The position numbers and the translations under genes were made by a program. A model generated the notes under the pieces. It saw only the letters and a list, made by a program, of their open reading frames with translations. It did not search any database and was not told the DNA's origin. From positions 62,001 to 126,000 of the forward strand of contig OZ245013.1 of assembly GCA_965223675.1 (NCBI GenBank): 64,000 nucleotides of DNA. The letters are read 5' to 3'. Positions 35,775-44,508 of the stretch are shown one piece after another (the stretch's first letter is position 1; the number at the start of each line of letters is the position of its first letter). This DNA comes from JAGQKC01 sp965223675 (GTDB lineage Bacteria > Nitrospirota > Nitrospiria > Nitrospirales > UBA8639).

Positions 35775-35796
35775 AAAAACGTATAATAACGTTTTT
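35775..35796. promoter_or_regulatory. Perfect 8-base inverted repeat downstream of phoX
   Basis: AAAAACGT, six bases, then ACGTTTTT. It lies 60 bases before the start of the inositol-monophosphatase-family gene and 135 after phoX. It could be an operator, or a weak bidirectional terminator whose stem itself supplies the T-run. Confidence 0.35.
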
Positions 35797-35855
35797 CTAT
35801 ACACTGAAACCTTGAATAACGTGTTAGTGTTTTATTTAGATTCTCAAAGACCATA

Positions 35856-36665
35856 ATGGAGCCATTAAAGATTCCTGAACAATTGGATTTATCAGAGCTG
35901 CTTACCCTTGCAATTGAGGCGGCGAAAGAACCAGCAGAAGATATCCTGAACTATTTTCATCAGTCTGACCTCAAAGTTGAGAAGAAGGTGGATTGTTCAC
36001 CTGTGACAGTGGCAGATCGAGAGGCCGAACGGCGCATTCGACAGAGGTTGGAAAAACATTCATCGACTGATTCACTAGATATACTTGGGGAAGAGCAGGG
36101 TTTGAAAGGGACAGGCGCGCGTTTTCGTTGGACGATTGATCCGATTGATGGAACGAGATCGTTTGTACGCGGCATTCCATTGTTTGGCACGATTGTGGCG
36201 CTTGAAGATACTATGGCTCAGCGGGCATTAATTGGGGTCATTCATCTCCCAGTCTTACAGACGACGTATTCTGCAGCGCGAGGGATGGGAAGTTGGTGCA
36301 ATTTACAGCAGATCAGAGTTTCCTCAGTGACGACGGTCAATGACGCCATTATTTCTGTTGGCGATCCACGTCAATTTGTCCAAGCGAATTGTGAGGCCTT
36401 GTATCCTCAACTTGTTGAGTTGTGCCCGGGATTACGCGGGTATACGGATTGTTTCGGTCATACGCTTGTTGCCTGTGGCGCCGTTGATGCGATGCTTGAT
36501 CCTGATCTCAATCCCTGGGATGTGCTCGCGACTCAGGTTTTAATCGAGGAAGCGGGTGGAGTGGTGCTGCTGCGTCCTTCTAGAAACGAAGGAAAGGTTG
36601 ATGCTTTGTTCGGAAATCCTGACCTCGTCAAGCTTCTTTCTCAGGAGTTACAGTTCTCGCATTAA
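35856..36665 (+). CDS. Inositol-monophosphatase-family phosphatase
   Basis: 269 residues. The lithium-sensitive phosphatase signature is complete: the metal ligand Glu in LGEEQG, the DPIDGTRSFVRGIPLFGT motif, and the later WDVLATQVLIEEAGGVV. Family members dephosphorylate inositol phosphate, histidinol phosphate or 3-prime-phosphoadenosine phosphates. The FVRG form recalls HisN-type histidinol phosphatases, but I cannot fix the substrate. It stands alone, 216 bases after phoX in the same direction. Confidence 0.88.
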   Translation: MEPLKIPEQLDLSELLTLAIEAAKEPAEDILNYFHQSDLKVEKKVDCSPVTVADREAERRIRQRLEKHSSTDSLDILGEEQGLKGTGARFRWTIDPIDGTRSFVRGIPLFGTIVALEDTMAQRALIGVIHLPVLQTTYSAARGMGSWCNLQQIRVSSVTTVNDAIISVGDPRQFVQANCEALYPQLVELCPGLRGYTDCFGHTLVACGAVDAMLDPDLNPWDVLATQVLIEEAGGVVLLRPSRNEGKVDALFGNPDLVKLLSQELQFSH

Positions 36666-37439
36666 ATTCATGACGAAAGCAATTGTCTAAGGCGGAAGCT
36701 CAAGAGTCGTCAAGCATTGGTTGAAAGAGAAGAGCGCTCATGAGGCAGATGGCTCGTATTACATTATCCTAAGTATTTGTTTGAGAATATGTTACGTAGA
36801 AAACAACTCAGTTTGTTTCTTTTGACGTGAAGTGCCGAATCGTCGTGTTCTATGTGATTTTGCCATTTGTGTTCGAGAAGATACAGGGGGAAACGATTGA
36901 CCATGCTGTACGTCGAAGTTTAGAGACGGCAATGAATTATAGAGGTAGTGAATGTTTGAAAGTATGGCATGAGTATGCGGAGCACATTTGGAAAAAATTT
37001 TGGAATGAATGAGGAAAATGACACATCGAACAAAAAATGTGTCCATTGTTATGTCTCCTTTATTTTATTAATCTTTCTGGTGGTTGTCATGGTAAATCTT
37101 GCTTCTTATTCGCTTAGTATAGGCCATTCAGGTTACGGACTTGTTACACACAAGGAACTTTCGTGAAACAAGTCATAATTATGAGTATGACTTGCCGAGT
37201 CTATAGGTTTTTACTGAAGCCTACTGTTCAGTTGTCTCTTGGAAAAGTCTTCTTAATTTTTTAGTCGATCTTCTCGTATCTCCTATCTGATTTACCTGCA
37301 TGTTACATTTCTCTAACACCTCAGTAATCTGACTTTGATACCGTCTCAGACAGTCCCTTTTCTATCTTAAGTTTTGAGGGAATTTTTTCGGTGTAATCTT
37401 ATTACACTTTTCTCTTATTTTTCTTAATTCTGTGCAACG
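36666..37439. other. 774-base AT-rich region with possible tiny genes and regulatory repeats
   Basis: Two short frames overlap here. One is 61 codons from 36827. The other, from 37005, would code a 53-residue single-span membrane peptide (hydrophobic core FILLIFLVVVMVNLA). Neither has a clear ribosome-binding site, so I do not call them. The region also contains TGTTACATTTCTC at 37301-37313, repeated exactly at 37826-37838 ahead of ppx, and the palindrome at 37391-37407. Confidence 0.4.
37391..37407. promoter_or_regulatory. Palindrome GTGTAAT-n3-ATTACAC ahead of an orphan regulator
   Basis: Perfect 7-base inverted repeat with a 3-base spacer, ending 32 bases before the start of the winged-helix gene at 37440. 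Its place suits an operator for autoregulation. No experimental link is visible. Confidence 0.5.
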
Positions 37440-37766
37440 GTGAAATTCAAAAGTGATCGTGATAGCGAGTTCTTTTTTCAGCATGATGAGTTGAGTGTTT
37501 CTTGGAAAGAGCACAAGGTCAAATTGACTCGAACAGAATTCCAAATACTCAGGGAATTATGCGCAACGGTCGATCATGTGTGTACGCGAAAGGAACTGCT
37601 AGAAAAAGTGTGGGGGCAGAACGTATTCGTTGAATCACGAACGATTGATCGACATATAGTCCAACTTCGCCGCAAACTACGGCGCTTAGGTCAACCCCAG
37701 CTGAGTGTTAAAACGGTATGGGGAATTGGTTATAGACTTCAAACGTCTGACTCTAATAATAGATAA
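37440..37766 (+). CDS. Orphan OmpR-type winged-helix DNA-binding protein without receiver
   Basis: 108 residues starting at GTG 37440. An in-frame stop just upstream (37425) rules out a longer form. The whole protein is one OmpR/PhoB-type effector domain: VKLTRTEFQILRELCATV, then RKELLEKVWG, the recognition helix SRTIDRHIVQLRRKLR and the wing VKTVWGIGYRL. There is no receiver domain, so phosphorylation cannot control it directly. It lies 87 bases upstream of ppx in the same direction. It may be a constitutive regulator, or a PhoB competitor because its recognition helix resembles that of PhoB here. Confidence 0.75.
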   Translation: MKFKSDRDSEFFFQHDELSVSWKEHKVKLTRTEFQILRELCATVDHVCTRKELLEKVWGQNVFVESRTIDRHIVQLRRKLRRLGQPQLSVKTVWGIGYRLQTSDSNNR

Positions 37767-37853
37767 TCAATCTTCTATCCCTCTCTCAAGTTCACGCTCT
37801 TCCTCAAAATTACTATCTCTGTTAGTGTTACATTTCTCAGAAAGGATTCGACT

Positions 37854-39404
37854 ATGAGTAAACTTGCTGTCATCGATATCGGAACGAACTCTATTCATAT
37901 GGTTTTGGTTGAGATCGACGCAGATTTTTCATGTAAGGTCATGGACCGTTTCAAGGATATGGTTCGGTTGGGGGATGGCACGTTTACCAGTCGCACACTT
38001 TCGGATGACGCCATGACACGAGGAATTGACACACTAAGAAGTTTGACGACGCTCGCCCGAAATAAAGGTTTTGATCGAATCGTGGCAACCGCGACAAGTG
38101 CTGTTCGGGAAGCTAAAAATGGGGGCGAGTTTCTTCAGATGGTTGAGGCGCAAATAGGACTTGAGGTTCAGGTGATCACAGGGAAAGAGGAGGCGCGACT
38201 TATTTATGTTGGTGTGCGGAATAGCATGGAGCTATCGGATGCTCCATCCTTGATCGCTGATGTTGGAGGAGGGTCAGTCGAAGTGATTGCCTGTAACCGC
38301 ACACAAATGTTTTTTGGCCGAAGTCTCAAGTTAGGCACCATTCGACTGAAAGATCTGTGCCTCAAGCAAGATCCTCCGACAAAGAGCACGATCAAAGAAC
38401 TCGAAAAGATGATTACCGTTGGACTGGCGTCAGGTCTGAAATCTTCACGAGACCTGAAATTTTCAAGTGTCATTGCGACATCAGGAACGGCAGGTAATTT
38501 GACGGAAATTATCTATCTCCGGAGAACTGGCAAGCCGGTCCCTCAATTAAATCTTGCCACGATCGAACTTGATGAAATTCGTTCCATTGAAGCGGAGCTT
38601 ACTCAGAGTGGTGCACCTGCACGACTCGCCATCCCTGGGCTTGATCCGAAGAGAGTCGATACCCTGCTGCCAGGAACGATGTTTTTTCGATGCTTGCTCG
38701 AGCAGTCCGGCCAGAAAATATTAACCATTAGTGATAAGGCGCTTCGAGAGGGGTTAATTTATGACTTTATTGATCGGCACCGGGAGGGGCTTAAAGCTGA
38801 ACAAGACATTCCAAACACACGACGACGTAATGTGATTCTTTTTGGACGCCGCTGTCACTTTGCAGAGCCCCATGCTCTTCACGTATCGAAGCTTGCGCTT
38901 CGATTATTCGACCAATTGAAGCCACTCCATGGTTTGGGAGATCAAGAGCGAGAATGGTTAGAGTATGCGGCCTTACTTCACGACGTGGGATATTTGATTC
39001 GTCGACGACAACATCATAAGCATACCTATTATCTGATCAAACATGGTGACCTTTCTGGATTGACCGCGGATGAGGTGAATATGGTGGCGAATGTTGCGCG
39101 TTATCATCGACGAGCCATTCCGAAGGCCAAGCATGAGATGTTTAAAGCGTTGTCGGCGAAAAAGAAAATGGTGGTTCAGGTACTGAGTGCCTTACTACGG
39201 ATCGCAGACGGCTTGGATCGTAGTCAGTTTTCAGTCGTTCAACAGATCCATGTATCAATTGGCCCATCTATTCAATTAGAACTCGATTGTTCTGCTGATC
39301 CAGAGTTAGAAGTCTGGGCAGCTCAAAAACGTGCAACCTTGTTTGAGAAAGTCTTTCGTCGTCCTGTACAATTCGTGCCACACTTCGTGAGTGACGAGTC
39401 TTAA
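37854..39404 (+). CDS. ppx: Exopolyphosphatase / pppGpp phosphohydrolase (Ppx/GppA) with HD domain
   Basis: 516 residues. The N-terminal actin-like phosphatase starts AVIDIGTNSIHMVLVE, has TATSAVREAKNG and the glycine-rich ADVGGGSVEV. A C-terminal HD-type domain (about 325-516) contains HALHVSKLALRLFDQL and YAALLHDVGYLI. This architecture hydrolyses polyP and often pppGpp. A ribosome-binding site AGAAAGGA lies ahead of the ATG. With ppk1 it completes synthesis and turnover of polyP in the window. Confidence 0.92.
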   Translation: MSKLAVIDIGTNSIHMVLVEIDADFSCKVMDRFKDMVRLGDGTFTSRTLSDDAMTRGIDTLRSLTTLARNKGFDRIVATATSAVREAKNGGEFLQMVEAQIGLEVQVITGKEEARLIYVGVRNSMELSDAPSLIADVGGGSVEVIACNRTQMFFGRSLKLGTIRLKDLCLKQDPPTKSTIKELEKMITVGLASGLKSSRDLKFSSVIATSGTAGNLTEIIYLRRTGKPVPQLNLATIELDEIRSIEAELTQSGAPARLAIPGLDPKRVDTLLPGTMFFRCLLEQSGQKILTISDKALREGLIYDFIDRHREGLKAEQDIPNTRRRNVILFGRRCHFAEPHALHVSKLALRLFDQLKPLHGLGDQEREWLEYAALLHDVGYLIRRRQHHKHTYYLIKHGDLSGLTADEVNMVANVARYHRRAIPKAKHEMFKALSAKKKMVVQVLSALLRIADGLDRSQFSVVQQIHVSIGPSIQLELDCSADPELEVWAAQKRATLFEKVFRRPVQFVPHFVSDES

Positions 39405-39483
39405 TAACCGTTTTCTTCACTTTTCCTCTATTTTATGATTGATCAAGATCAGCGACTCTCCCATACAAGGAGGCAGGCAGACT

Positions 39484-40101
39484 ATGTTTAAATTGATTCC
39501 GCGGGAAGAAGCATTTTTTGATCTTTTTCAGCAGGCCGCTCACAACATGATCGAAGGAAGCCGACGACTCAAAGAATTAATGGAAAACTTTGAAAATGCG
39601 TCTGAACAGGTGAAACAAATCAAGGATGTTGAACATCTCGGTGATGAAATCACGCACGATATTGTTCTCAAGCTCAATAAGACATTTATTACACCCATTG
39701 ATCGTGAGGACATCCATGATCTGGCGAGTGCCTTGGATGATGTCTTGGATGAGGTTGATGCTGTCGCCGATCGATTTCTGGTGTTTAAGGTCGCACAACC
39801 GACAACTGCAGCTATCAACCTAGCGAATATCCTGTATCAATCGGCTGTTGCCGTAGGCGGTGGAATTGAACGATTGAGTATAGGAAATATGGATATGAAA
39901 GATTGTGCCATTCAAGTCAACAGTTTAGAAAATGAGGCTGATCGTCTGAGTCGAGAGGCTATTTCTAAGTTATTTGAAGAGGAAAAAGATCCGATCGCGG
40001 TCATCAAATGGAAAGAAATTTACGAAACGTTCGAGAAGGGCACGGACTCCTGTGAAGATGTGGCCAATGTTCTGGAGCGTATTGTACTGAAAGCCATTTG
40101 A
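39484..40101 (+). CDS. DUF47 (PhoU-like) protein, partner of PiT
   Basis: 205 residues from the ATG at 39484, after AAGGAGG. All-helical and similar to PhoU: MFKLIPREEAFFDLF, then IKDVEHLGDEITHDIVLKLN, FITPIDREDIHDLASALDDVLDEVD and a C-terminal WKEIYETFEKGTDSCEDVANVLE. DUF47 proteins are nearly always encoded next to a PiT transporter, here 105 bases downstream, and probably regulate it. Confidence 0.9.
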   Translation: MFKLIPREEAFFDLFQQAAHNMIEGSRRLKELMENFENASEQVKQIKDVEHLGDEITHDIVLKLNKTFITPIDREDIHDLASALDDVLDEVDAVADRFLVFKVAQPTTAAINLANILYQSAVAVGGGIERLSIGNMDMKDCAIQVNSLENEADRLSREAISKLFEEEKDPIAVIKWKEIYETFEKGTDSCEDVANVLERIVLKAI

Positions 40102-40206
40102 TGGATACCGTAATTTCGTGAAATAAGACTGATTTTCTCTTCATGCTCCAACCATTCATGCAAATCGACTTCCCGCAAATTTTTCCTCTTGTTGGGGTCG
40201 CAGGTC

Positions 40207-41190
40207 ATGCCTGACCTTGGCGGCATGCTGCTCGCCGTCGTGATATTGGCCCTCCTGTTTGATTTTTCTAATGGGTGGCATGATAGCGCCAATGCCATCG
40301 CGACGGTTGTGTCCACTCGTGTTCTCAGTCCATTATTCGCTGTCCTTCTCGCTGGAGTCTTGAACGTTGCTGGCGCTTTTATGTCCACTGCTGTGGCCAA
40401 AATGGTTGGAAAAGGGATTGTCGATCCAGGTGCGGTCAATGAAATGGTCGTCGCGGCAGCGCTTGGGGGCGCGATACTTTGGAATCTTTTCACTCTCTTA
40501 CTGGGGCTTCCCTCGAGTTCATCTCATGCGTTGATTGGCGGCTTACTAGGCTCTGCGTTTGTTCATGGGGGTGTGGCCGTTTTGAAGCTGGAAGGACTTA
40601 TCAAAGTTTTCAAAGCTATGATTGTTTCGCCTCTTTTTGGATTTATCATGGCGTTTCTCTTAATGGTGCTGCTGAGTTGGCTCTTTTTCCGTACTCACCG
40701 TGGTGTCGCCATGAAACTATTCAAGCGATTGCAACTTTTGTCTGCGAGCTTTATGGCATTCAGCCATGGAGCGAATGATGCGCAAAAGGCGATGGGAATC
40801 ATTACCTTGGCATTGTTATCCTCTGGGCAGATTCAAACCTCAGACGTCCCCACATGGGTGATTATTTCCTGTGCATTAGCGATGGGGTTTGGAACCGTGA
40901 TGGGCGGGTGGAAAATCATTCGCACATTAGGGATGAATATTACCAAACTCGAACCGGTTCATGGTTTTGCCGCGGAAACTGGCGCCGCTATGGTTCTGAT
41001 GACGACGGCCCAGATTGGTCTTCCAGTCAGCACAACCCATACGATTACGTCTTCTATCATGGGAGTAGGGGCAATCAACAGATTATCAGCGGTTCGTTGG
41101 GGTGTGACCACCAAGATTGTGTATGCCTGGATATTTACCCTTCCTGGAGCTGCAGGTCTCGCAGCGCTTATTTACTTTTTCTTGTCCTAA
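40207..41190 (+). CDS. pit: Low-affinity inorganic phosphate transporter PiT
   Basis: 327 residues from the ATG at 40207; an upstream TTG at 40189 is possible. It has about ten membrane helices and both PiT signatures: FDFSNGWHDSANAIATVVST near the N-terminus and AFSHGANDAQKAMGII in the second half, plus GLPVSTTHTITSS. It imports Pi, usually as metal-phosphate with a proton or sodium ion. The preceding DUF47 gene supports the assignment. It complements the two high-affinity Pst systems. Confidence 0.93.
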   Translation: MPDLGGMLLAVVILALLFDFSNGWHDSANAIATVVSTRVLSPLFAVLLAGVLNVAGAFMSTAVAKMVGKGIVDPGAVNEMVVAAALGGAILWNLFTLLLGLPSSSSHALIGGLLGSAFVHGGVAVLKLEGLIKVFKAMIVSPLFGFIMAFLLMVLLSWLFFRTHRGVAMKLFKRLQLLSASFMAFSHGANDAQKAMGIITLALLSSGQIQTSDVPTWVIISCALAMGFGTVMGGWKIIRTLGMNITKLEPVHGFAAETGAAMVLMTTAQIGLPVSTTHTITSSIMGVGAINRLSAVRWGVTTKIVYAWIFTLPGAAGLAALIYFFLS

Positions 41191-41398
41191 CTCGTTTCTT
41201 TCCCTTTTTCTCTTTTGTTACATGTCCGTGTCAGAGAGAATTCTTACCCCTCAAATGGGTAATTGTCTCCTGAAATTTCCCAACCTTATTCTTTCCTAAC
41301 TTCCTTCCCTCCAGGGTTTTTGGTCCTGGCCATGGAAGCTATCCATTAATAACTCATTATTCTTTGTGCATGGTCGGTCCATAAAAAGGAGTGTCTGT

Positions 41399-41773
41399 AT
41401 GAACCACAAAAACCTCAATAATCTCTCTGATATTCTGAATGGGTCGTATGACAAACAAGAGTTGGAACTGTATGTCTGTAAAGGTGCACACATGCAGGGC
41501 GTGATGCATGTGAAAGGGACGGCTCGCATTGATGGGTATTTTGAAGGAGAGATTCATACAGACCGCACGTTAGAAATAGGGAAGGATGCCGTCATTGTTG
41601 CGGATATTCGTACTGATAATCTAATCACGCAGGGGCCAATTCGTGGAGATATCAGGGTGAGACAACACGTAGAACTTTTAGCTCCAGCGACGGTAGAGGG
41701 AGTCATTTCGTCTCCCAAGTGTAACTATGAACAAGGGGTCCAACTAAACTGCATGCTCAAGATAGGAATGTGA
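41399..41773 (+). CDS. Bactofilin-family polymerising protein
   Basis: 124 residues from the ATG at 41399, with AAGGAG 7 bases upstream. The beta-helix core is visible: GAHMQGVMHVKGTARIDGYF, then EGEIHTDRTLEIGKDAVIVA, DIRTDNLITQGPIRGDIR and VELLAPATVEGVISSP. Each repeat of about 17 residues has the spaced hydrophobic and Gly pattern of DUF583. Bactofilins form filaments that position envelope or chromosome machinery. Why it lies next to PiT is unclear. Confidence 0.9.
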   Translation: MNHKNLNNLSDILNGSYDKQELELYVCKGAHMQGVMHVKGTARIDGYFEGEIHTDRTLEIGKDAVIVADIRTDNLITQGPIRGDIRVRQHVELLAPATVEGVISSPKCNYEQGVQLNCMLKIGM

Positions 41774-41815
41774 TACGTTTGGTGGGCGTCTTGAGAGCAA
41801 CGGCTCATGAGGTGA

Positions 41816-42319
41816 CTACCCTTTCCTCAATAGTCTAAGTTGAGCAGGTTGCAACCACCACTTCAACTCTCCATCCCCAATTTTAGGTTTTTCCTCAAAC
41901 TCAATTAAACATGCTCCAGCTTTCTTGAGTGAAAGCCCAGGCACATTCCTTCCAGAAATCATCGTAGCCGCTAGTTGACCTAAATGCGGCTCGTGTCCAA
42001 CACAGACGACATGGGCGTCGTCAGAAAGTTGGGTGAGTACAGGAAAGATGGCCACGGGTGAGTGGTGATACATGAGTTCTTGACAAATTTGAATGTCCTC
42101 ATCTAATTCAAACACCTCGTTGACAATCTGTGCGGTTTCGAATGCTCTCGTGAATGGACTAGAGAGAAGGTGTGTGAGTTGGTTCGATATTTGATAGAGT
42201 CCATTCACGGCTTTTCTGGTTTTGTCGATTCCTTCCTTGGTTAATGGACGATCACGCTCTTTGCCACTCCATTCAGCTCTGTCAACAGCAATCCCATGTC
42301 TCAAAAGTATGCATTTCAT
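41816..42319 (-). CDS. sixA: SixA-type phosphohistidine phosphatase
   Basis: 167 residues from the ATG at 42319. It is a histidine-phosphatase fold with the catalytic LLRHGIAVD (His8) and RPLTKEGIDKTRKA, then SPFTRAFETAQIV and VCVGHEPHLGQLA holding the second His. SixA removes phosphate from His of phosphotransfer domains and Nitrogen-PTS proteins. In this context it could dampen phosphorelay signalling, but no specific partner can be named. Confidence 0.88.
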   Translation of the reverse strand: MKCILLRHGIAVDRAEWSGKERDRPLTKEGIDKTRKAVNGLYQISNQLTHLLSSPFTRAFETAQIVNEVFELDEDIQICQELMYHHSPVAIFPVLTQLSDDAHVVCVGHEPHLGQLAATMISGRNVPGLSLKKAGACLIEFEEKPKIGDGELKWWLQPAQLRLLRKG

Positions 42320-42426
42320 AGGTTTCACCCTGAAGTAGCCTAGGGTACCACAGCTCATAGTCAATCAAAATGGGGATACCCTCTAGAAAATCGAACGGAT
42401 TTGGGGGATCGCGGTAGGCTTGAACA

Positions 42427-42515
42427 AGAAACGGGCATCGGTACAAGCTATCCCGTTTCTGCTCTTATCAGTTGGTAGGGAAAGAACGCATGATGTTATG
42501 AACGACAACATCATG
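42427..42515. terminator. Two hairpins between psiE and sixA
   Basis: CATGATGTT pairs perfectly with AACATCATG (42489-42497, 42507-42515) at the end of psiE. AGAAACGGG pairs with CCCGTTTCT (42427-42435, 42452-42460) just beyond. Neither has a strong T-tract on the minus strand, so these may be 3-prime-end or attenuating structures. Confidence 0.4.
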
Positions 42516-42990
42516 TAGAAGTTTGAGCTTCGGTATGGTCGTCGGCCTTGGTCGGTGACCATTGCACGGCTACGATACGCGTAAGTGCTAGCGTCACGAT
42601 GATCCCGCCTAGGATGGCCCATTGCATCATATGGGCTTCTTTAAACCACTGGGAGATGACCTCGGTCAGCATAACGACGAGAATCGTGTCCACAATGAAC
42701 GTGACTTTGACTCGACCTTCGGAAAAATAGGTGAGAGTTGTTTTTAGCACTTCTACGATTGCCAGCAATAGGAGAGTATTGAGAATGACTTGACGGAGGA
42801 CAATTTCCAATGGTTGCGAAAATAACAAATCTAATCCTACGAACGTCATGAGTACTCCACCTGCCAGCGCCGTAAGAATCGTTAAAATGAGAAAGCTTAA
42901 AATCACCTTGATGCCTTGTGTCCAAAAATTGGTCATGTCGATAGACAATGAGTGTCCTATTGCTGTGACTCCTGACTGAAGAAATGTCAT
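42511..42990 (-). CDS. psiE: PsiE-family phosphate-starvation-inducible membrane protein
   Basis: 159 residues from the ATG at 42990, with AAGGAG about 12 bases upstream. Four hydrophobic helices are present: VILSFLILTILTALAGGVLM, a second around PLEIVLRQVILNTLLLLAIV, a third near FIVDTILVVMLTEVI and a fourth AILGGIIVTLALTRIVAV. The polar linker FSEGRVKVTFIVDT fits the PsiE family. PsiE is phosphate-starvation-induced in E. coli with no known activity. It lies 40 bases after a CBS gene on the same strand. Confidence 0.82.
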   Translation of the reverse strand: MTFLQSGVTAIGHSLSIDMTNFWTQGIKVILSFLILTILTALAGGVLMTFVGLDLLFSQPLEIVLRQVILNTLLLLAIVEVLKTTLTYFSEGRVKVTFIVDTILVVMLTEVISQWFKEAHMMQWAILGGIIVTLALTRIVAVQWSPTKADDHTEAQTST

Positions 42991-43030
42991 ACGGTCTTGG
43001 TTCTCCTTTTGTGTGAGTAGGTCAAATTTT

Positions 43031-43417
43031 TTAAAATTCGTCGACGGCCACAGGGTGTAATAAGTCTCGAACCGAAATAACCCCGATGATTCCCTCATAT
43101 CTATTGGCGACCCCTAAATGTCGAATGTGAGAGCGATCCATTAAGTCTGCTGCCTCAAAAATCGGACTGTCTTCATCAATGCATAACACTGGAGTACTCA
43201 TGATCCGATTAACTGGCGTGTATTCTGCGAATCGATGCATGGAAACAACTTTTCTGACGATATCAGACTCAGTCACGATACCAACAATTTCACCATCACG
43301 TTCAACAAAAAGACTTCCTACACCTTGAATGCGCATCACGTCGGCTGCGGCTGATACAGATTTTTTGGCATCTACTTTGATGAGCTCTCGTTTCATGACA
43401 TCTTGAACATGGACCAT
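43031..43417 (-). CDS. Two-CBS-domain protein
   Basis: 128 residues comprising two CBS motifs: VHVQDVMKRELIKVDAKKSV with GEIVGIVTESDIVRKVV, then VNRIMSTPVLCIDEDSPIF with YEGIIGVISVRDLLHPV. Such stand-alone CBS pairs bind adenine nucleotides and sense energy state. It is directly upstream of psiE and similar to the CBS gene at 49894 beyond the second pst operon. Confidence 0.9.
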   Translation of the reverse strand: MVHVQDVMKRELIKVDAKKSVSAAADVMRIQGVGSLFVERDGEIVGIVTESDIVRKVVSMHRFAEYTPVNRIMSTPVLCIDEDSPIFEAADLMDRSHIRHLGVANRYEGIIGVISVRDLLHPVAVDEF

Positions 43418-43695
43418 TACGCTCTCCTTTCATTAAAAATAAAATGTATTTACTTGACCTTCTCTAGTCCTAATGATACACAGGCCCTGTTACCATTAGA
43501 TCACCTTCGTATGTCGTTTTTGTAAAATGTGTGGACAATATAGGATGTTTTTTGCCCTCTAGCGTGGGTCTTATCTATAGTAAGGGTGGAGGCATAAACA
43601 AAAAAAATTCAGCTAACTTGTTTGAGAAAATGAGCAATTTTGAAAAAGTGGAGAAGATGGGTTGGTATAGTTATCACGAGCAAAAAAGGAGTTTT

Positions 43696-44343
43696 ATGAG
43701 TCGAAAATTCATGAGCTTTGGGATGGTCTTTCTGTGCAGCTATTTGACGGGCTGTGCATCTTCTGAGTTCTTCACGGTTACGATATACGATAGTCCTCAG
43801 CGTGTCGTACGGTTACAAACAATCGGAATAGAGGATTCGGACGGTGGATATTCGCATCCTAGTTCTGTTTCCAAAGAACAAATGGCCAAAGTCTTGCAAG
43901 GGCTCTATGTAGAAAGAGACACAACGCCACTTTCAAGGACAGGGGCACGTCAACGGGCTTTTAGTGAGAAAGAGATAAACTTTTTTGCGCCATTGTTCGT
44001 AAAAGGTCTTCAACAGTCGACCCCTGAAGAAGTGGTGACCTTTTTTGAAACCGCCGAGATTTCAGAATTACAAGAAGCAACGACATCTGGAGGAGTCTTC
44101 GTTAAGAATAACGCGCTGCACATTATCTTAAGTAATTACGGTGTTAAAACTCAGATTTGGCAGGATAATGATCAATATGAAGCCCCCTATCGCTTACGTC
44201 CGTTGGAATCTATCAAGCCAGAGCCTGGTCGCTTGGTTTTTGAACCGGCTCAATTTATGGTTCAACTTGAAGACGCAAGTTGGTTTGAATCCCTGAAGGG
44301 GAAGCCATGGCATGCTGCAGTTTCGTATTTGGAGTTGCCCTAG
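43696..44343 (+). CDS. Lipoprotein of unknown function
   Basis: 215 residues from the ATG at 43696, chosen for AAGGAG 5 bases upstream. A short signal ends in LTGCASS, a standard lipobox, so the mature protein is membrane-anchored outside the cytoplasm. The body begins FFTVTIYDSPQRVVRLQTI and has repeated strands (GVFVKNNALHIILSNYGV, LVFEPAQFMVQLEDASWF), suggesting a beta-rich envelope protein. I do not recognise a family. Neighbours are phosphate genes. Confidence 0.7.
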   Translation: MSRKFMSFGMVFLCSYLTGCASSEFFTVTIYDSPQRVVRLQTIGIEDSDGGYSHPSSVSKEQMAKVLQGLYVERDTTPLSRTGARQRAFSEKEINFFAPLFVKGLQQSTPEEVVTFFETAEISELQEATTSGGVFVKNNALHIILSNYGVKTQIWQDNDQYEAPYRLRPLESIKPEPGRLVFEPAQFMVQLEDASWFESLKGKPWHAAVSYLELP

Positions 44344-44368
44344 TGGATGACCTGGTTTATGGAAGATT

Positions 44369-44410
44369 AAAAAAGACGACCGCCCCTCTTTAATGGGAAG
44401 AGGGACGGTC
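44369..44410 (-). terminator. Intrinsic terminator of the porin gene
   Basis: GACCGCCCCTCTT (44378-44390) pairs with AAGAGGGACGGTC (44398-44410) at 12 of 13 positions with a 7-base loop. On the minus strand the stem is followed within 3 bases by six T residues (complement of 44369-44374). It ends the porin transcript. It may also work for the convergent lipoprotein gene, although no T-tract exists on that side. Confidence 0.75.
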
Positions 44411-44508
44411 AGAAAAATAAGCGGAGGAGTGCACCGCCTATAGCCGCTCCATTAAATCTTGGAACTACTTTCTCGTTTAGTCAGAAAGTGGTCACTTGGT
44501 TGTTCCTA

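Larger units (their letters stand above)
37301..37838. repeat. Exact 13-mer direct repeat flanking the orphan regulator
   Basis: TGTTACATTTCTC occurs at 37301-37313 and 37826-37838, the second 15 bases before the ppx start. Each sits in the upstream region of one gene of the pair (orphan regulator and ppx), suggesting a shared binding site. TGTTAC is the complement of the GTAACA unit seen in the Pho-box-like sites. Confidence 0.4.

Noticed and set aside
36827..37166. Two short overlapping frames, one with a membrane segment
   Set aside because: No clear ribosome-binding site; a hydrophobic stretch can arise by chance in AT-rich DNA. Noted in the gap entry but not called.
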